From positions 219,001 through 283,000 of the forward strand of contig JAGFBZ010000003.1 of NCBI GenBank assembly GCA_018398805.1: a stretch of DNA of 64,000 nucleotides, read 5' to 3'. Of this stretch, positions 1 through 12,670 are shown in pieces. The first letter of the stretch is position 1. Each line of letters begins with the position of its first letter. The DNA is from Hirundichthys speculiger (Eukaryota; Chordata; Actinopteri; Beloniformes; Exocoetidae). The notes under the pieces were generated by a model. That model was not told the origin of the DNA. It worked only from the letters and a program-made list of their open reading frames with translations, and made no database searches. A program made the position numbers and the translations under genes.

Positions 1-3000
1 GAGATCACGTCAGTTCCAGGTCTGGAATCGCTGAGATCACGTCAGTTCCAGGTCTGGAGTCGCTGAGATCACGTCAGTTCCAGGTCTGGAGTCGCTGAGA
101 TCACGTCAGTTCCAGGTCTGGAGTCACTGAGATCATGTCAGTTCCAGGTCTGGAGTCACTGAGATCACGTCAGTTCCAGGTCTGGAGTCACTGAGATCAC
201 GTCAGTTCCAGGTCTGGAGTCACTGAGATCGTGTCAGTTCCAGGTCTGGAGTCGCTGAGATCACGTCAGTTCCAGGTCTGGAGTCGCTGAGATCACGTCA
301 GTTCCAGGTCTGGAGTCACTGAGATGTCAGTTCCAGGTCTGGAGTCACTGAGATCATGTCAGTTCCAGGTCTGGAGTCACTGAGATCATGTCAGTTCCAG
401 GTCTGGAGTCACTGAGATCATGTCAGTTCCAGGTCTGGAGTCACTGGAGATCATGTCAGTTCCAGGTCTGAGATCACTGAGATCGTGTCAGTTCCAGGTC
501 TGGAGTCTGAGATCATGTCAGTTCAGGTCTGGAGTCACTGAGATCATGTCAGTTCCAGTCTGGATCTGAGATCATGTCAGTTCCAGGTCTGGAGTCACTG
601 AGATCATGTCAGTTCCAGGTCCGGAGTCACTGAGATCACGTCAGTTCCAGGTCTGGAGTCACTGAGATCATGTCAGTTCCAGGTCTGGAGTCACTGAGAT
701 GTCATTCCAGTCTGGAGTCACTGAGTCATGTCAGTTCCAGGTCTGGAGTCACTGAGATCATGTCAGTTCCAGGTCTGGAGTCATGAGATCATGTCAGTTC
801 CAGGTCTGGAGTCACTGAGATCATGTCAGTTCCAGGTCTGGAGTCACTGAGATCATGTCAGTTCCAGGTCTGGAGGTCACCTGAGATCATGTCAGTTCCA
901 GGTCTGGAGTCACTGAGATCATGTCAGTTCCAGGTCTGGAGTCACTGAGATCATGTCAGTTCCAGGTCTGGAGTCACTGAGATCATGTCAGTTCCAGGTC
1001 TGGAGTCACTGAGATCACGTCAGTTCCAGGTCTGGAGACACTGAGATCATGTCAGTTCCAGGTCTGGAGTCGCTGAGATCATGTCAGTTCCAGGTCTGGA
1101 GTCACTGAGATCATGTCAGTTCCAGGTCTGGAGTCACTGAGATCACGTCAGTTCCAGGTCTGGAGTGAGATCATGTCAGTTCCAGGTCTGGAGTCACTGG
1201 ATCATGTCAGTTCCAGGTCTGGAGTCACTGAGATCATGTCAGTTCCAGGTCTGTTCCAGGTCTGGAGTCACTGAGATCATGTCAGTTCCAGGTCTGGAGT
1301 CACTGAGATCATGTCGGTTCCAGGTCTGGAGTCACTGAGATCACTGAGTCACGTCAGTTCCAGGTCTGGAGTCACTGAGATCATGTCAGTTCCAGGTCTG
1401 GAGTCACTGAGATCATGTCAGTTCCAGGTCTGGAGTCACTGAGATCATGTCAGTTCCAGGTCTGGAGTCACTGAGATCATGTCAGTTCCAGTTCTGGAGT
1501 CACTGAGATCATGTCAGTTCCAGGTCTGGAGTCACTGAGATCATGTCAGTTCCAGGTCTGGAGTCACTGAGATCATGTCAGTTCCAGGTCTGGAGTCACT
1601 GAGATCATGTCAGTTCCAGGTCTGGAGTCACTGAGATCATGTCAGTTCCAGGTCTGGAGTCACTGGAGTCACTGAGATCATGTCAGTTCCAGGTCTGGAG
1701 TCACTGAGATCATGTCAGTTCCAGGTCTGGAGTCACTGAGATCATGTCAGTTCCAGGTCTGGAGTCACTGAGATCATGTCAGTTCCAGGTCTGGAGTCAC
1801 TGAGATCACTGTCAGTTCCAGGTCTGGAGTCAGATCACGTCAGTTCCAGGTCTGGAGTCACTGAGATCAGTCTCCAGATCACGTCAGTTCCAGGTCTGGA
1901 GTCACTGAGATCACGTCAGTTCCAGGTCTGGAGTCACTGAGATCACGTCAGTTCCAGGTCTGGAGTCACTGAGATCACGTCAGTTCCAGGTCTGGAGTCA
2001 CTGAGATCGTCAGTTCCAGGTCTGGAGTCACTGAGATCATGTCAGTTCCAGGTCTGGAGTCACTGAGATCACGTCAGTTCCAGGTCTGGAGTCACTGAGA
2101 TCATGTCAGTTCCAGGTCTGGAGTCACTGAGATCACGTCAGTTCCAGGTCTGGAGTCACTGAGATCATGTCAGTTCCAGGTCTGGAGTCACTGAGATCAT
2201 GTCAGTTCCAGGTCTGGAGTCACTGAGATCATGTCAGTTCCAGGTCTGGAGTCACTGAGATCATGTCAGTTCCAGGTCTGGAGTCACTGAGATCATGTCA
2301 GTTCCAGGTCTGGAGTCACTGAGATCATGTCAGTTCCAGGTCTGGAGTCACTGAGATCATGTCAGTTCCAGGTCTGGAGTCACTGAGATCATGTCAGTTC
2401 CAGGTCAGTCACTGAGATCATGTCAGTTCCAGGTCTGGAGTCACTGAGATCATCAGTCAGTTCCAGGTCTGGAGTCACTGAGATCATGTCAGTTCCAGGT
2501 CTGGAGTCACTGAGATCACGTCAGTTCCAGGTCTGGAGTCACTGAGATCATGTCTGTTCCAGGTCTGGAGTCACTGAGATCATGTCAGTTCCAGGTCTGG
2601 AGTCACTGAGATCATGTCAGTTCCAGGTCTGGAGTCACTGAGATCATTCTGTTCCAGGTCACTGAGATCACGTCAGTTCCAGGTCTGGAGTCACTGAGAT
2701 CACGTCAGTTCCAGGTCCGGAGTCACTGAGATCATGTCAGTTCCAGGTCTGGAGTCACTGAGATCATGTCAGTTCCAGGTCTGGAGTCACTGAGATCAGT
2801 CAGTTCCAGGTCTGGAGTCACTGAGATCATGTCAGTTCCAGGTCGGGAGTCACTGGAGTCATCTCTGGAGTCATGAGATCATGTCAGTTCCAGGTCTGGA
2901 GTCACTGAGTCATGTCAGTTCCAGGTCTGGAGTCACTGAGATCAGTCAGTTCCAGGTCTGGAGTCACTGAGATCATGTCAGTTCCAGGTCTGGAGTCACT

Positions 3001-4722
3001 GAGATCACTGTCAGTTCAGGTCTGGAGTCACTGAGATCACGTCAGTTCCAGGTCTGGAGTCACTGAGATCACGTCTGTTCCAGGTCTGGAGTCACTGAGA
3101 TCACGTCAGTTCCGGGTCCGGAGTCACTGAGATCACGTCAGTTCCGGGTCCGGAGTCACTGAGATCATGTCAGTTCCGGGTCCGGAGTCACTGAGATCAT
3201 GTCGGTTCCAGGTCCGGAGTCACTGAGATCATGTCAGTTCCAGGTCTGGAGTCACTGAGATGTCAGTTCCAGGTCTGGAGTCACTGAGATCATGTCAGTT
3301 CCAGGTCCGGAGTCACTGAGATCATGTCAGTTCCAGGTCCGGAGTCACTGAGATCATGTCAGTTCCAGGTCCGGAGTCACTGAGATCATGTCTGTTCCAG
3401 GTCTGGAGTCACTGAGATCACGTCAGTTCCAGGTCTGGAGTCACTGAGATCATGTCAGTTCCAGGTCGGGAGTCACTGAGATCATGTCGGTTCCAGGTCT
3501 GGAGTCACTGAGATCATGTCAGTTCCAGGTCTGGAGTCACTGAGATCATGTCAGTTCCAGGTCTGGAGTCACTGAGATCATGTCAGTTCCAGGTCTGGAG
3601 TCACTGAGATCATGTCAGTTCCAGGTCTGGAGTCACTGAGATCAAGTCAGTTCCAGGTCTGGAGTCACTGAGATCATGTCTGTTCCAGGTCTGGAGTCAC
3701 TGAGATCAAGTCAGTTCCAGGTCTGGAGTCACTGAGATCATGTCAGTTCCAGGTCAGTTCCAGGTCCGGAGTCACTGAGATCACGTCAGTTCCAGGTCTG
3801 GAGTCATGAGAGTCATGAGTCCTGGTTCCAGGTCAGTCACTGAGATCATGTCAGTTCCAGGTCTTGGAGTCAGGTCCAGTCAGTGGTCAGTCATGAGATC
3901 GTCAGTTCCAGGTCTGAGTCACTGAGATCATGTCAGGTTCCAGGTCTGGAGTCACTGAGATCATGTCAGTTCCAGGTCTGTTCCAGGTCTGGAGTCACTG
4001 AGATCATGTCAGTTCCAGGTCTGGAGTCACTGAGATCATGTCAGTTCCAGGTCTGGATTCACTGAGATCATGTCAGTTCCAGGTCTGGAGTCACTGAGAT
4101 CATGTCAGTTCCAGGTCTGGAGTCAGGATCAGTGTTCAGGTCTGTGAGATCACTGAGATCATGTCAGTTCCAGGTCTGGAGTCACTGAGATCATGTCAGT
4201 TCCAGGTCTGGAGTCACTGAGATCATGTCAGTTCCAGGTCTGGAGTCACTGAGATCATGTCAGTTCCAGGTCTGGAGTCACTGAGATCATGTCAGTTCAG
4301 GTCTGGAGTCACTGAGATCATGTCAGTTCCAGGTCTGGAGTCACTGAGATCATGTCAGTTCCAGGTCTGTCTGGAGGTCAGTTCCAGGTGGAGACACTGA
4401 GATCATGTCAGTTCCAGGTCTGGAGTCACTGAGATCACGTCAGTTCCAGGTCTGGAGTCACTGAGATCATGTCAGTTCCAGGTCTGGAGTCACTGAGATC
4501 ATGTCAGTTCCAGGTCTGGAGTCACTGAGATCATGTCAGTTCCAGGTCTGGAGTCACTGAGATCATGTCAGTTCCAGGTCTGGAGTCACTGAGATCATGT
4601 CTGTTCCAGGTCTGTTCCAGGTCTGGAGTCACTGAGATCATGTCAGTTCCAGGTCTGGAGTCACTGAGATCATGTCAGTTCCAGGTCTGGAGTCACTGAG
4701 ATCATGTCAGTTCCAGGTCTGG
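1..4722. repeat. 32-bp minisatellite array (about 145 copies), open at the left edge
   Basis: The unit is 32 bp and contains 'gtcagttccaggtctggag' followed by a 'tcactgagatca' segment. The main variation is a C/T change in 'gatcacgtcag' versus 'gatcatgtcag', with scattered truncated or fused units. The array starts before the window and ends abruptly at 'aggtctggataactg'. It lies downstream of asxl1 exon 1 on the minus strand, so it should sit in asxl1 intron 1. The short open frame at 3883-4065 is part of the repeat and is not a gene. Confidence 0.97.
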
Positions 4723-5210
4723 ATAACTGTTCAGCCTCAACTTTAAGTCCATTTATGACACAAAAACACTGTTTATATTGAGACATGTACAGACTGGGTT
4801 TAGCTCGTTTTCACATTAAAGTCAAACTCTCACTCATAATTAACCAAATCCATTTATGTGGTTGAATTATGACTAAATGTATGTTAAATGTTAATTTTGA
4901 ACACATTAATTCAGTATTTTACACGGAAACATCCAGCACTGGTGGACCTTATCGTTTATTTTCACATATTTTGTCTGTTTTCACTTATGATGAACTAAAT
5001 CTAAAGCCTCTAAGGGAACTAAACGAGTGTTAGAGTCGGTCTAAAGTCGACAGTGAACATAAATGATGGTAAATCGATCATTAATTGCTGTTTGCATCAG
5101 ATCTGTTTAGCCTCATTCATGACCGCAGCTAGCCGTTAGCTTAGCCCTTAGCATGTCTCATAAAACCTCCAGAAAAAAACATCTACTGGAGCTTCGAGAG
5201 CTCTGGCGGG
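4723..5210. other. Single-copy non-coding stretch, presumed 5' part of asxl1 intron 1
   Basis: This is AT-rich DNA without long open frames or obvious repeats, between the 32-bp array and the CpG-rich asxl1 first exon. Given the minus-strand gene, it is the beginning of asxl1 intron 1. I see no recognisable exon in it. Confidence 0.6.
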
Positions 5211-5760
5211 TGAAGAGCCTCGTATTTACGGGCTGGACCAGGTTCGGGTGTGCTGATTTCGCCTCGGTTCGGGCTCAGCAGATGCAGCTGGCTAGCGGCT
5301 AGCAGCCTAGCAAACAAAGAGCTCCGGGCTAACGAGCTAACGGCTAGCCGCCGCGGCGGCGCCGCCTCCGCCGCCTCCTCCTCCGGCTACACACACACGG
5401 ACACGCGGCGGCCCCGCGGAGCTGCCCCGCTCACCATGCGAGCCGCCTCAGCCCACGTCCTCTCCTTCTTCCTCTTCTGCTTGTCCTTCATGTCCTCGTC
5501 TCTCGTGGCGGCTCCGCGGCTCGTAAAGGTGTCTTCGGTCGTGGTTGGCGGAGTGGACCGGGATCTGGAGGTTCTGCTGCGGCTCGAGCGTCTCTGCGTC
5601 TGTCTCGGCGTCTGTCCGCGTTCAGCACACGCGCAGCGTCTCGCGGAGGAGCTGTTGTAGGAATGCAACAACCAGGTCAGAGGTCAACCTCCCCCCCCCT
5701 TGCTGGAATGTAACGGGACCAGCCCACCCTTCCGCCTGAAAGTAGTGCGTTCACGGTGAT
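5210..5760 (-). promoter_or_regulatory. CpG-rich promoter and 5' UTR region of asxl1
   Basis: The stretch is GC-rich and dense in CpG, for example around 5341-5380 and 5505-5640, unlike the AT-rich DNA beside it. It surrounds the first coding exon of asxl1, and CpG islands typically mark vertebrate housekeeping and chromatin-regulator promoters. The 5' UTR should lie above 5491. The minus-strand frame stays open up to 5671, but family conservation places the start at 5491. Transcription start sites cannot be placed from sequence. Confidence 0.6.
5435..5491 (-). CDS. asxl1: asxl1 coding exon 1 (Asx-like Polycomb regulator, partial)
   Basis: Read on the minus strand, 19 codons from an ATG with a purine at -3 give a peptide beginning MKDKQKRKKERTWAEAAR. 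This basic start followed by RTWAEAAR is the conserved beginning of ASXL1; ASXL2 starts differently, and ASXL3 is the closest alternative. The exon ends at codon 19 in phase 0, directly before a donor (GTGAGC, plus-strand 5429-5434). ASXL1 is a nuclear chromatin protein; as the partner of BAP1 it stimulates removal of ubiquitin from histone H2A. The HARE and ASXH domains and the PHD finger would be in exons beyond the left edge. The plus-strand frame across this site (5250-5660) looks like a signal peptide but is a shadow. Confidence 0.85.
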
Positions 5761-5862
5761 GCTGCATGCAAATGAGATCCGGCCGCAGGGGTGATCCGGG
5801 CTGTTTCGGGGTCGGGGCGGTGTTCTGGGGGGGCCCAGCTTTAATTCAGGCCAGAGGGACAG
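5761..5862. other. Short non-coding stretch before the compound repeat
   Basis: GC-rich sequence between the asxl1 promoter and the first copy of the compound repeat. No gene or clear site is visible. Confidence 0.4.
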
Positions 5863-8800
5863 CGGGGGCTCCAGAGGATAAACAGAGGCGGTGCTCTGAA
5901 TGCCTCTGAGGAGGCACCTGTGCAGGTAGACTCATGGGTCCTTCCAGTTTCACCATGAACCTCAACGGTCCCACGCAGAAAATAAAAAAAGTCATGATTT
6001 TACAACAAAATGTGTGATTTTTTTTTTTTTTTTAAACCAAAAACAGTGCAACACAAATTAAGATTTTATGGCAAAATGTTGGGAATTTTTATAAAAATTT
6101 GAGATCTTATGAAATGTGTTTTTACGTCAAAGTTGTAATCTTACAAAATTCACGATTTTGCAACAATAATGTGTAATTTTAGGATATAAAATTGCAATTC
6201 TGCAAAAGTCAGACATTTTTAAGACAAAAAGTTGTGATATTAAGTTAAAAATTTGCTATTTTTCCCACAAAATGTTGGGATTAAGGGACACAAAGTTGCA
6301 GATTTGCATAATTCACAAGTTTATTAGTTACAAAAGAGTCACATAGTCACAATTTTGCAAAATTTGAGATTTTATGAAAAAAATGACCCTTTAACGACAA
6401 AGTTTCATTATTGTGAAATTTGTGATTTTCAGCAGAAATTCTTGATTTGAGACAGAAAGTTGCAGTTCCACAAACATAAAGTTGGCCGGGCCAGAACCCA
6501 GAACCTGAACCCAGAAGAACCCTGAACCCAGAACCCAGAACCCAGAACCCAGACCCTAACCCAGACCCAGAACCCAGAACCCAGAACCCCACCCTGAACC
6601 CAACCCAGAACCCATGAACCCAGAACCCTGAACCCTGACCCATCTGACCCAACCAGGAGCTCCAGGCCTCCTGGTTCCAGGCTGGTTCCAGGCCTGGCTT
6701 CCTGGCCAGGCTCCTGGCTTCCTGGCTCCTGGTTCCAGGCTCCTGGTTCCTCCTGGTTCTTCCAGGCTCCTGGTTCCTCCTGGTTCCAGGCTCCTGGTTC
6801 CTGGTTCCTGGCTCTAGGCTCCTGGTTCCTGGTTCCTGGCTCCTGGCTCCCAGGCTCTTGGCTGCCTGGAGGCTCCTGGTTCCTGGCTCCTGTCTCCTGG
6901 CTCCTGGCTCCTTTCCTGGCTCCAGGCTCCTGGTTCCTGGTTCCTGGTCCTGGCTCCTGGCTCCTGGGCTCCTGGTTCAGGCTCCTGGTTCCAGGCTCCA
7001 TCCTGGTTCCTGGCTCCAGGCTCCTGGTTCCAGGTTTCCTGGCTCCTGGATCCCTGGTTCCAGGCACCTGGTTCCTCTTCCTGGTTCCAGGCTCCTGGTT
7101 CCTGGTCCCAGGCTCCTGTTTCCTGGCTCCTGGTTCCTGGCTCTAGGCTCCTGGTTCCAGACTCCTGGTTCCTGGAGTGGGGGCTCCAGAGATAAACAGA
7201 GGCGTGCTCTGAATGCCTCTGAGGAGGCACCTGTGCAGGTAGACTCACGGGTCCTTCCAGTTTCACCATGAACCTCACCGGTCCCCAAAAAAAATAAAAA
7301 AGTCATGATTTTATAACAAAATGTGGTGATTTTTTTTTTTTAACCAAAAACAGTGCAACTGTACAAAATTAAGATTTTTATGGCAAAATGTTGGGAATTT
7401 TTATAAAAATTTGAGATCTTATGAAATTTGTTTTTACGTCAAGTTGTAATCTTACAAAATTCACGATTTTGCAACAATAATGTGTAATTTTAGGATATAA
7501 AATTGCAATTCTGCAAAAGTCAGACATTTTTAAGACAAAAGTTTGTGATATAAGTTAAAAATTTGCTATTTTTTCCCACAAAATGTTGGGATTAAGGGAC
7601 ACAAGTGTGCAGATTTGCATAATTCACAAGTTTATTAGTTACAAAAGAGTCACATAGTCACAATTTTGCAAAATTTGAGATTTTATGAAAAAAATGACCC
7701 TTTAACGACAAAGTTTCATTATTGTGAAATTTGTGATTTTCAGCAGAAATTCTTGATTTGAGGACAGAAAGTTGCAGTTCCACAAACATAAAGTTGGCCG
7801 GGCCAGATAGAACCCAGAACCTGAACCCAGAACCCAGAACCCTGAACCCAGAACCCAGAACCTGAACCCAGAACCCAGAACCCAGAACCCTGAACCCTGA
7901 ACCCAGAACCCTGAACCCTGAACCCTGAACCCTGAACCCTCTGACCCAACCAGGAGCTCCAGCTCCTGGTTCCTGGTTCCAGGCTCCTGGTTCCTGGCTC
8001 CTGGTTCCAGGCTCCTGGTTCCAGGCTCTTGGTTCCTGGCTCTAGGCTCCTGGCTCCTGGTTCCTGGCTCCTGGTTCCTGGCTCTAGGCTCCTGGCCTGT
8101 CCTGGCTCCTGGGCTCTAGGCTCCTGGTTCCTGGCCTCCTGATTCCTGGCTCCAGGCTCCTGGTTCCTGGCTCCTGGTTCCAGGCTCCTGGTCCCAGGCT
8201 ACTGGTTCCAGGATCCTGGTTCCTGGCTCCAGGCTCCTGGTTCCAGGTTCCTGGCTCCAAGATCCTGGTTCCAGGCACCTGGTTCCTGGTTCCAGGCTCC
8301 TGGTTCCTGGTTCCAGGCTCCTGGTTCCTGGTCCCAGGCTCCTGTTTCCTGGCTCCTGGTTCCTGGCTCTAGGCTCCTGGTTCCAGACTCCTGGTTCCTG
8401 GAGTGGGGGCTCCAGAGGATAAACAGAGGCGGTGCTCTGAATGCCTCTGAGGAGGCACCTGTGCAGGTAGACTCACGGGTCCTTCCAGTTTCACCATGAA
8501 CCTCAACGGTCCCAAAAAAAAATAAAAAAAGTCATGATTTTATAACAAAATGTGGTGATTTTTTTTTTTTAACCAAAAAACAGTGCAACTGTACAAAATT
8601 AAGATTTTATGGCAAAATGTTGGGAATTTTTATAAAAATTTGAGATCTTATGAAATTTGTTTTTACGTCAAAGTTGTAATCTTACAAAATTCACGATTTT
8701 GCAACAATAATGTGTAATTTTAGGATATAAATTGCAATTCTGCAAAAGTCAGACATTTTTAAGACAAAAAGTTGTGATATTAAGTTAAAAATTTGCTATT

Positions 8801-11800
8801 TTTCCCACAAAATGTTGGGATTAAGGGACACAAAGTTGCAGATTTGCATAATTCACAAGTTTATTAGTTACAAAAGAGTCACATAGTCACAATTTTGCAA
8901 AATTTGAGATTTTATGAAAAAAATGACCCTTTAACGACAAAGTTTCATTATTGTGAAATTTGTGATTTTCAGCAGAAATTCTTGATTTGAGGACAGAAAG
9001 TTGCAGTTCCACAAACATAAAGTTGGCCGGGCCAGATAGAACCCAGAACCTGAACCCAGAACCCAGAACCCAGAACCCAGAACCCAGAACCCAGAACCCA
9101 GAACCCTGAACCCTGAACCCAGAACCCTGAACCCTGAACCCTGAACCCTGACCCATCTGACCCAACCAGGAGCTCCAGGCTCCTGGTTCCTGGTTCCAGG
9201 CTCCTGGTTCCTGGCTCCTGGTTCCAGGCTCCTGGTTCCAGGCTCTTGGTTCCTGGCTCTAGGCTCCTGGCTCCTGGTTCCTGGCTCCTGGTTCCTGGCT
9301 CTAGGCTCCTGGTTCCTGGATCCAGGCTCCTGGTTCCTGGCTCTAGGCTCCTGGTTCCTGGCTCCTGATTCCTGGCTCCAGGCTCCTGGTTCCTGGCTCC
9401 TGGTTCCAGGCTCCTGGTCCCAGGCTACTGGTTCCAGGATCCTGGTTCCTGGCTCCAGGCTCCTGGTTCCAGGTTCCTGGCTCCAAGATCCTGGTTCCAG
9501 GCACCTGGTTCCTGGTTCCAGGCTCCTGGTTCCTGGTTCCAGGCTCCTGGTTCCTGGTCCCAGGCTCCTGTTTCCTGGCTCCTGGTTCCTGGCTCTAGGC
9601 TCCTGGTTCCAGACTCCTGGTTCCTGGAGTGGGGGCTCCAGAGGATAAACAGAGGCGGTGCTCTGAATGCCTCTGAGGAGGCACCTGTGCAGGTAGACTC
9701 ACGGGTCCTTCCAGTTTCACCATGAACCTCAACGGTCCCAAAAAAAAAAAAAAAAAGTCATGATTTTATAACAAAATGTGGTGATTTTTTTTTTTTTAAC
9801 CAAAAACAGTGCAACTGTACAAAATTAAGATTTTATGGCAAAATGTTGGGAATTTTTATAAAAATTTGAGATCTTATGAAATTTGTTTTTACGTCAAAGT
9901 TGTAATCTTACAAAATTCACGATTTTGCAACAATAATGTGTAATTTTAGGATATAAAATTGCAATTCTGCAAAAGTCAGACATTTTTAAGACAAAAAGTT
10001 GTGATATTAAGTTAAAAATTTGCTATTTTTCCCACAAAATGTTGGGATTAAGGGACACAAAGTTGCAGATTTGCATAATTCACAAGTTTATTAGTTACAA
10101 AAGAGTCACATAGTCACAATTTTGCAAAATTTGAGATTTTATGAAAAAAATGACCCTTTAACGACAAAGTTTCATTATTGTGAAATTTGTGATTTTCAGC
10201 AGAAATTCTTGATTTGAGGACAGAAAGTTGCAGTTCCACAAACATAAAGTTGGCCGGGCCAGATAGAACCCAGAACCTGAACCCAGAACCCAGAACCCAG
10301 AACCCAGAACCCAGAACCTGAACCCAGAACCCAGAACCCAGAACCCAGAACCCACCCAGAACCCTGAACCCTGAACCCTGACCCATCTGACCCAACCAGG
10401 AGCTCCAGGCTCCTGGTTCCTGGTTCCAGGCTCCTGGTTCCTGGCTCCTGGTTCCAGGCTCCTGGTTCCAGGCTCTTGGCTCTTGGCTCTGGATCTCCTG
10501 GCTCCTGGTTCTCTCTGGTTCCTGGATCTCTCCTGGTTCCTGGCTCCTAGGCTCCTGGCCTCCTGGCTCCCTGGTTCCTGGCTCCTGGCTCCTGGCTCCT
10601 GGTTCCTGGTCCTGGTCTGGCTCCTGGTTCCAGGCTCCTGGTCCCAGGCTACTGGTTCCTGGTTCCAGGATCCTGGTCCTGGCTGGCTCCAGGCTCCTGG
10701 TTCCAGGTTCCTGGCTCCAAGATCCTGGTTCCAGGCACCTGGTTCCTGGTTCCAGGCTCCTGGTTCCTGGTCCCAGGCTCCTGTTTCCTGGTTCCAGGCT
10801 CCTGTTTCCTGGCTCCTGGTTCCTGGCTCTAGGCTCCTGGTTCCAGACTCCTGGTTCCTGGAGTGGGGGCTCCAGAGGATAAACAGAGGCGGTGCTCTGA
10901 ATGCCTCTGAGGAGGCACCTGTGCAGGTAGACTCACGGGTCCTTCCAGTTTCACCATGAACCTCAACGGTCCCAAAAAAAAATAAAAAAAGTCATGATTT
11001 TATAACAAAATGTGGTGATTTTTTTTTTTTTAACCAAAAACAGTGCAACTGTACAAAATTAAGATTTTATGGCAAAATGTTGGGAATTTTTATAAAAATT
11101 TGAGATCTTATGAAATTCGTTTTTACGTCAAAGTTGTAATCTTACAAATTCACGATTTTGCAACAATAATGTGTAATTTTAGGATATAAAATTGCAATTC
11201 TGCAAAAGTCAGACATTTTTAAGACAAAAAGTTGTGATATTAAGTTAAAAATTTGCTATTTTTCCCACAAAATATTGGGATTAAGGGACACAAAGTTGCA
11301 GATTTGCATAATTCACAAGTTTATTAGTTACAAAAGAGTCACATAGTCACAATTTTGCAAAATTTGAGATTTTATGAAAAAAATGACCCTTTAACGACAA
11401 AGTTTCATTATTGTGAAATTTGTGATTTTCAGCAGAAATTCTTGATTTGAGGACAGAAAGTTGCAGTTCCACAAACATAAAGTTGGCCGGGCCAGATAGA
11501 ACCCAGAACCTGAACCCAGAACCCAGAACCCTGAACCCAGAACCCAGAACCTGAACCCAGAACCCTGAACCCAGAACCCAGAACCCAGAACCCAGAACCT
11601 TGGACCCAGAACCCTGAACCCAGAACCCTGAACCCAGAACCCAGAACCCAGAACCCAGAACCCAGAACCTTGAACCCAGAACCTGAACCCAGAACCCTGA
11701 ACCCAGAACCCTGAACCCTGAACCCAGAACCCTGAACCCTGAACCCTGAACCCTGACCCATCTGACCCAACCAGGAGCTCCAGGCTCCTGGTTCCTGGTT

Positions 11801-12670
11801 CCAGGCTCCTGGTTCCTGGCTCCTGGTTCCTGGCTCCTGGTTCCAGGCTCTTGGTTCCTGGGCTCTAGGCTCCTGGCTCCTGGTTCCTGGCTCCTGGTTC
11901 TGGCTCAGGCTCCTGGTTCCTGGATCCAGGCTCCTGGTTCCTGGCTCTAGGCTCCTGGTTCCTGGCTCCTGATTCCTGGCTCCAGGCTCCTGGTTCCTGG
12001 CTCCTGGTTCCAGGCTCCTGGTCCCAGGCTACTGGTTCCAGGATCCTGGTTCCTGGCTCCAGGCTCCTGGTTCCAGGTTCCTGGCTCCAAGATCCTGGTT
12101 CCAGGCACCTGGTTCCTGGTTCCAGGCTCCTGGTTCCTGGTTCCAGGCTCCTGGTTCCTGGTCCCAGGCTCCTGTTTCCTGGCTCCTGGTTCCTGGCTCT
12201 AGGCTCCTGGTTCCAGACTCCTGGTTCCTGGAGTGGGGGCTCCAGAGGATAAACAGAGGCGGTGCTCTGAATGCCTCTGAGGAGGCACCTGTGCAGGTAG
12301 ACTCACGGGTCCTTCCAGTTTCACCATGAACCTCAACGGTCCCAAAAAAAAATAAAAAAAGTCATGATTTTATAACAAAATGTGGTGATTTTTTTTTTTT
12401 TAACCAAAAACAGTGCAACTGTACAAAATTAAGATTTTATGGCAAAATGTTGGGAATTTTTATAAAAATTTGAGATCTTATGAAATTTGTTTTTACGTCA
12501 AAGTTGTAAATCTTACAAATTCACGATTTTGCAACAATAATGTGTAATTTTAGGATATAAAATTGCAATTCTGCAAAAGTCAGACATTTTTAAGACAAAA
12601 GTTGTGATATTAAGTTAAAAATTGCTATTTTTCCCACAAAATGTTGGGATTTAAGGGACACAAAGTTGCA
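5863..12670. repeat. Compound tandem repeat: six copies of a block of about 620 bp, each followed by two minisatellites
   Basis: A complex block recurs at 5863-6492, 7179-7806, 8405-9036, 9631-10263, 10865-11496 and 12235-12670 (last copy cut short). Each starts at 'gggggctccagag', passes 'gcacctgtgcaggtagactc', and continues as about 500 bp of AT-rich sequence to 'agttggccgggccag'. A 7-bp cccagaa/ccctgaa array follows, then 'gacccaaccaggagctcc', then an array of 'ctcctggttccagg' variants leading into the next block. Block starts are 1316, 1226, 1226, 1234 and 1370 bp apart. Copies differ mostly by small indels, so amplification or homogenisation was recent. Open frames here are repeat translations in several frames and both strands. 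Confidence 0.95.
6493..6650. repeat. 7-bp cccagaa/ccctgaa microsatellite-like array (first of five)
   Basis: Tandem heptamers cccagaa and ccctgaa follow directly on the AT-rich block. The same position is filled at about 7807-7940, 9037-9150, 10264-10380 and 11497-11755, where the number and order of heptamers vary. These tracts account for part of the spacing variation between compound-repeat copies. Confidence 0.9.

Noticed and set aside
1..4722. CRISPR array, because of a regular 32-bp period
   Set aside because: There are no unique spacers; the whole 32 bp is the repeat, and the genome is a vertebrate.
5250..5660. Plus-strand frame with a signal-peptide-like start at 5436
   Set aside because: It is the complement of the asxl1 first exon, whose minus-strand reading matches a conserved family start and ends at a donor.
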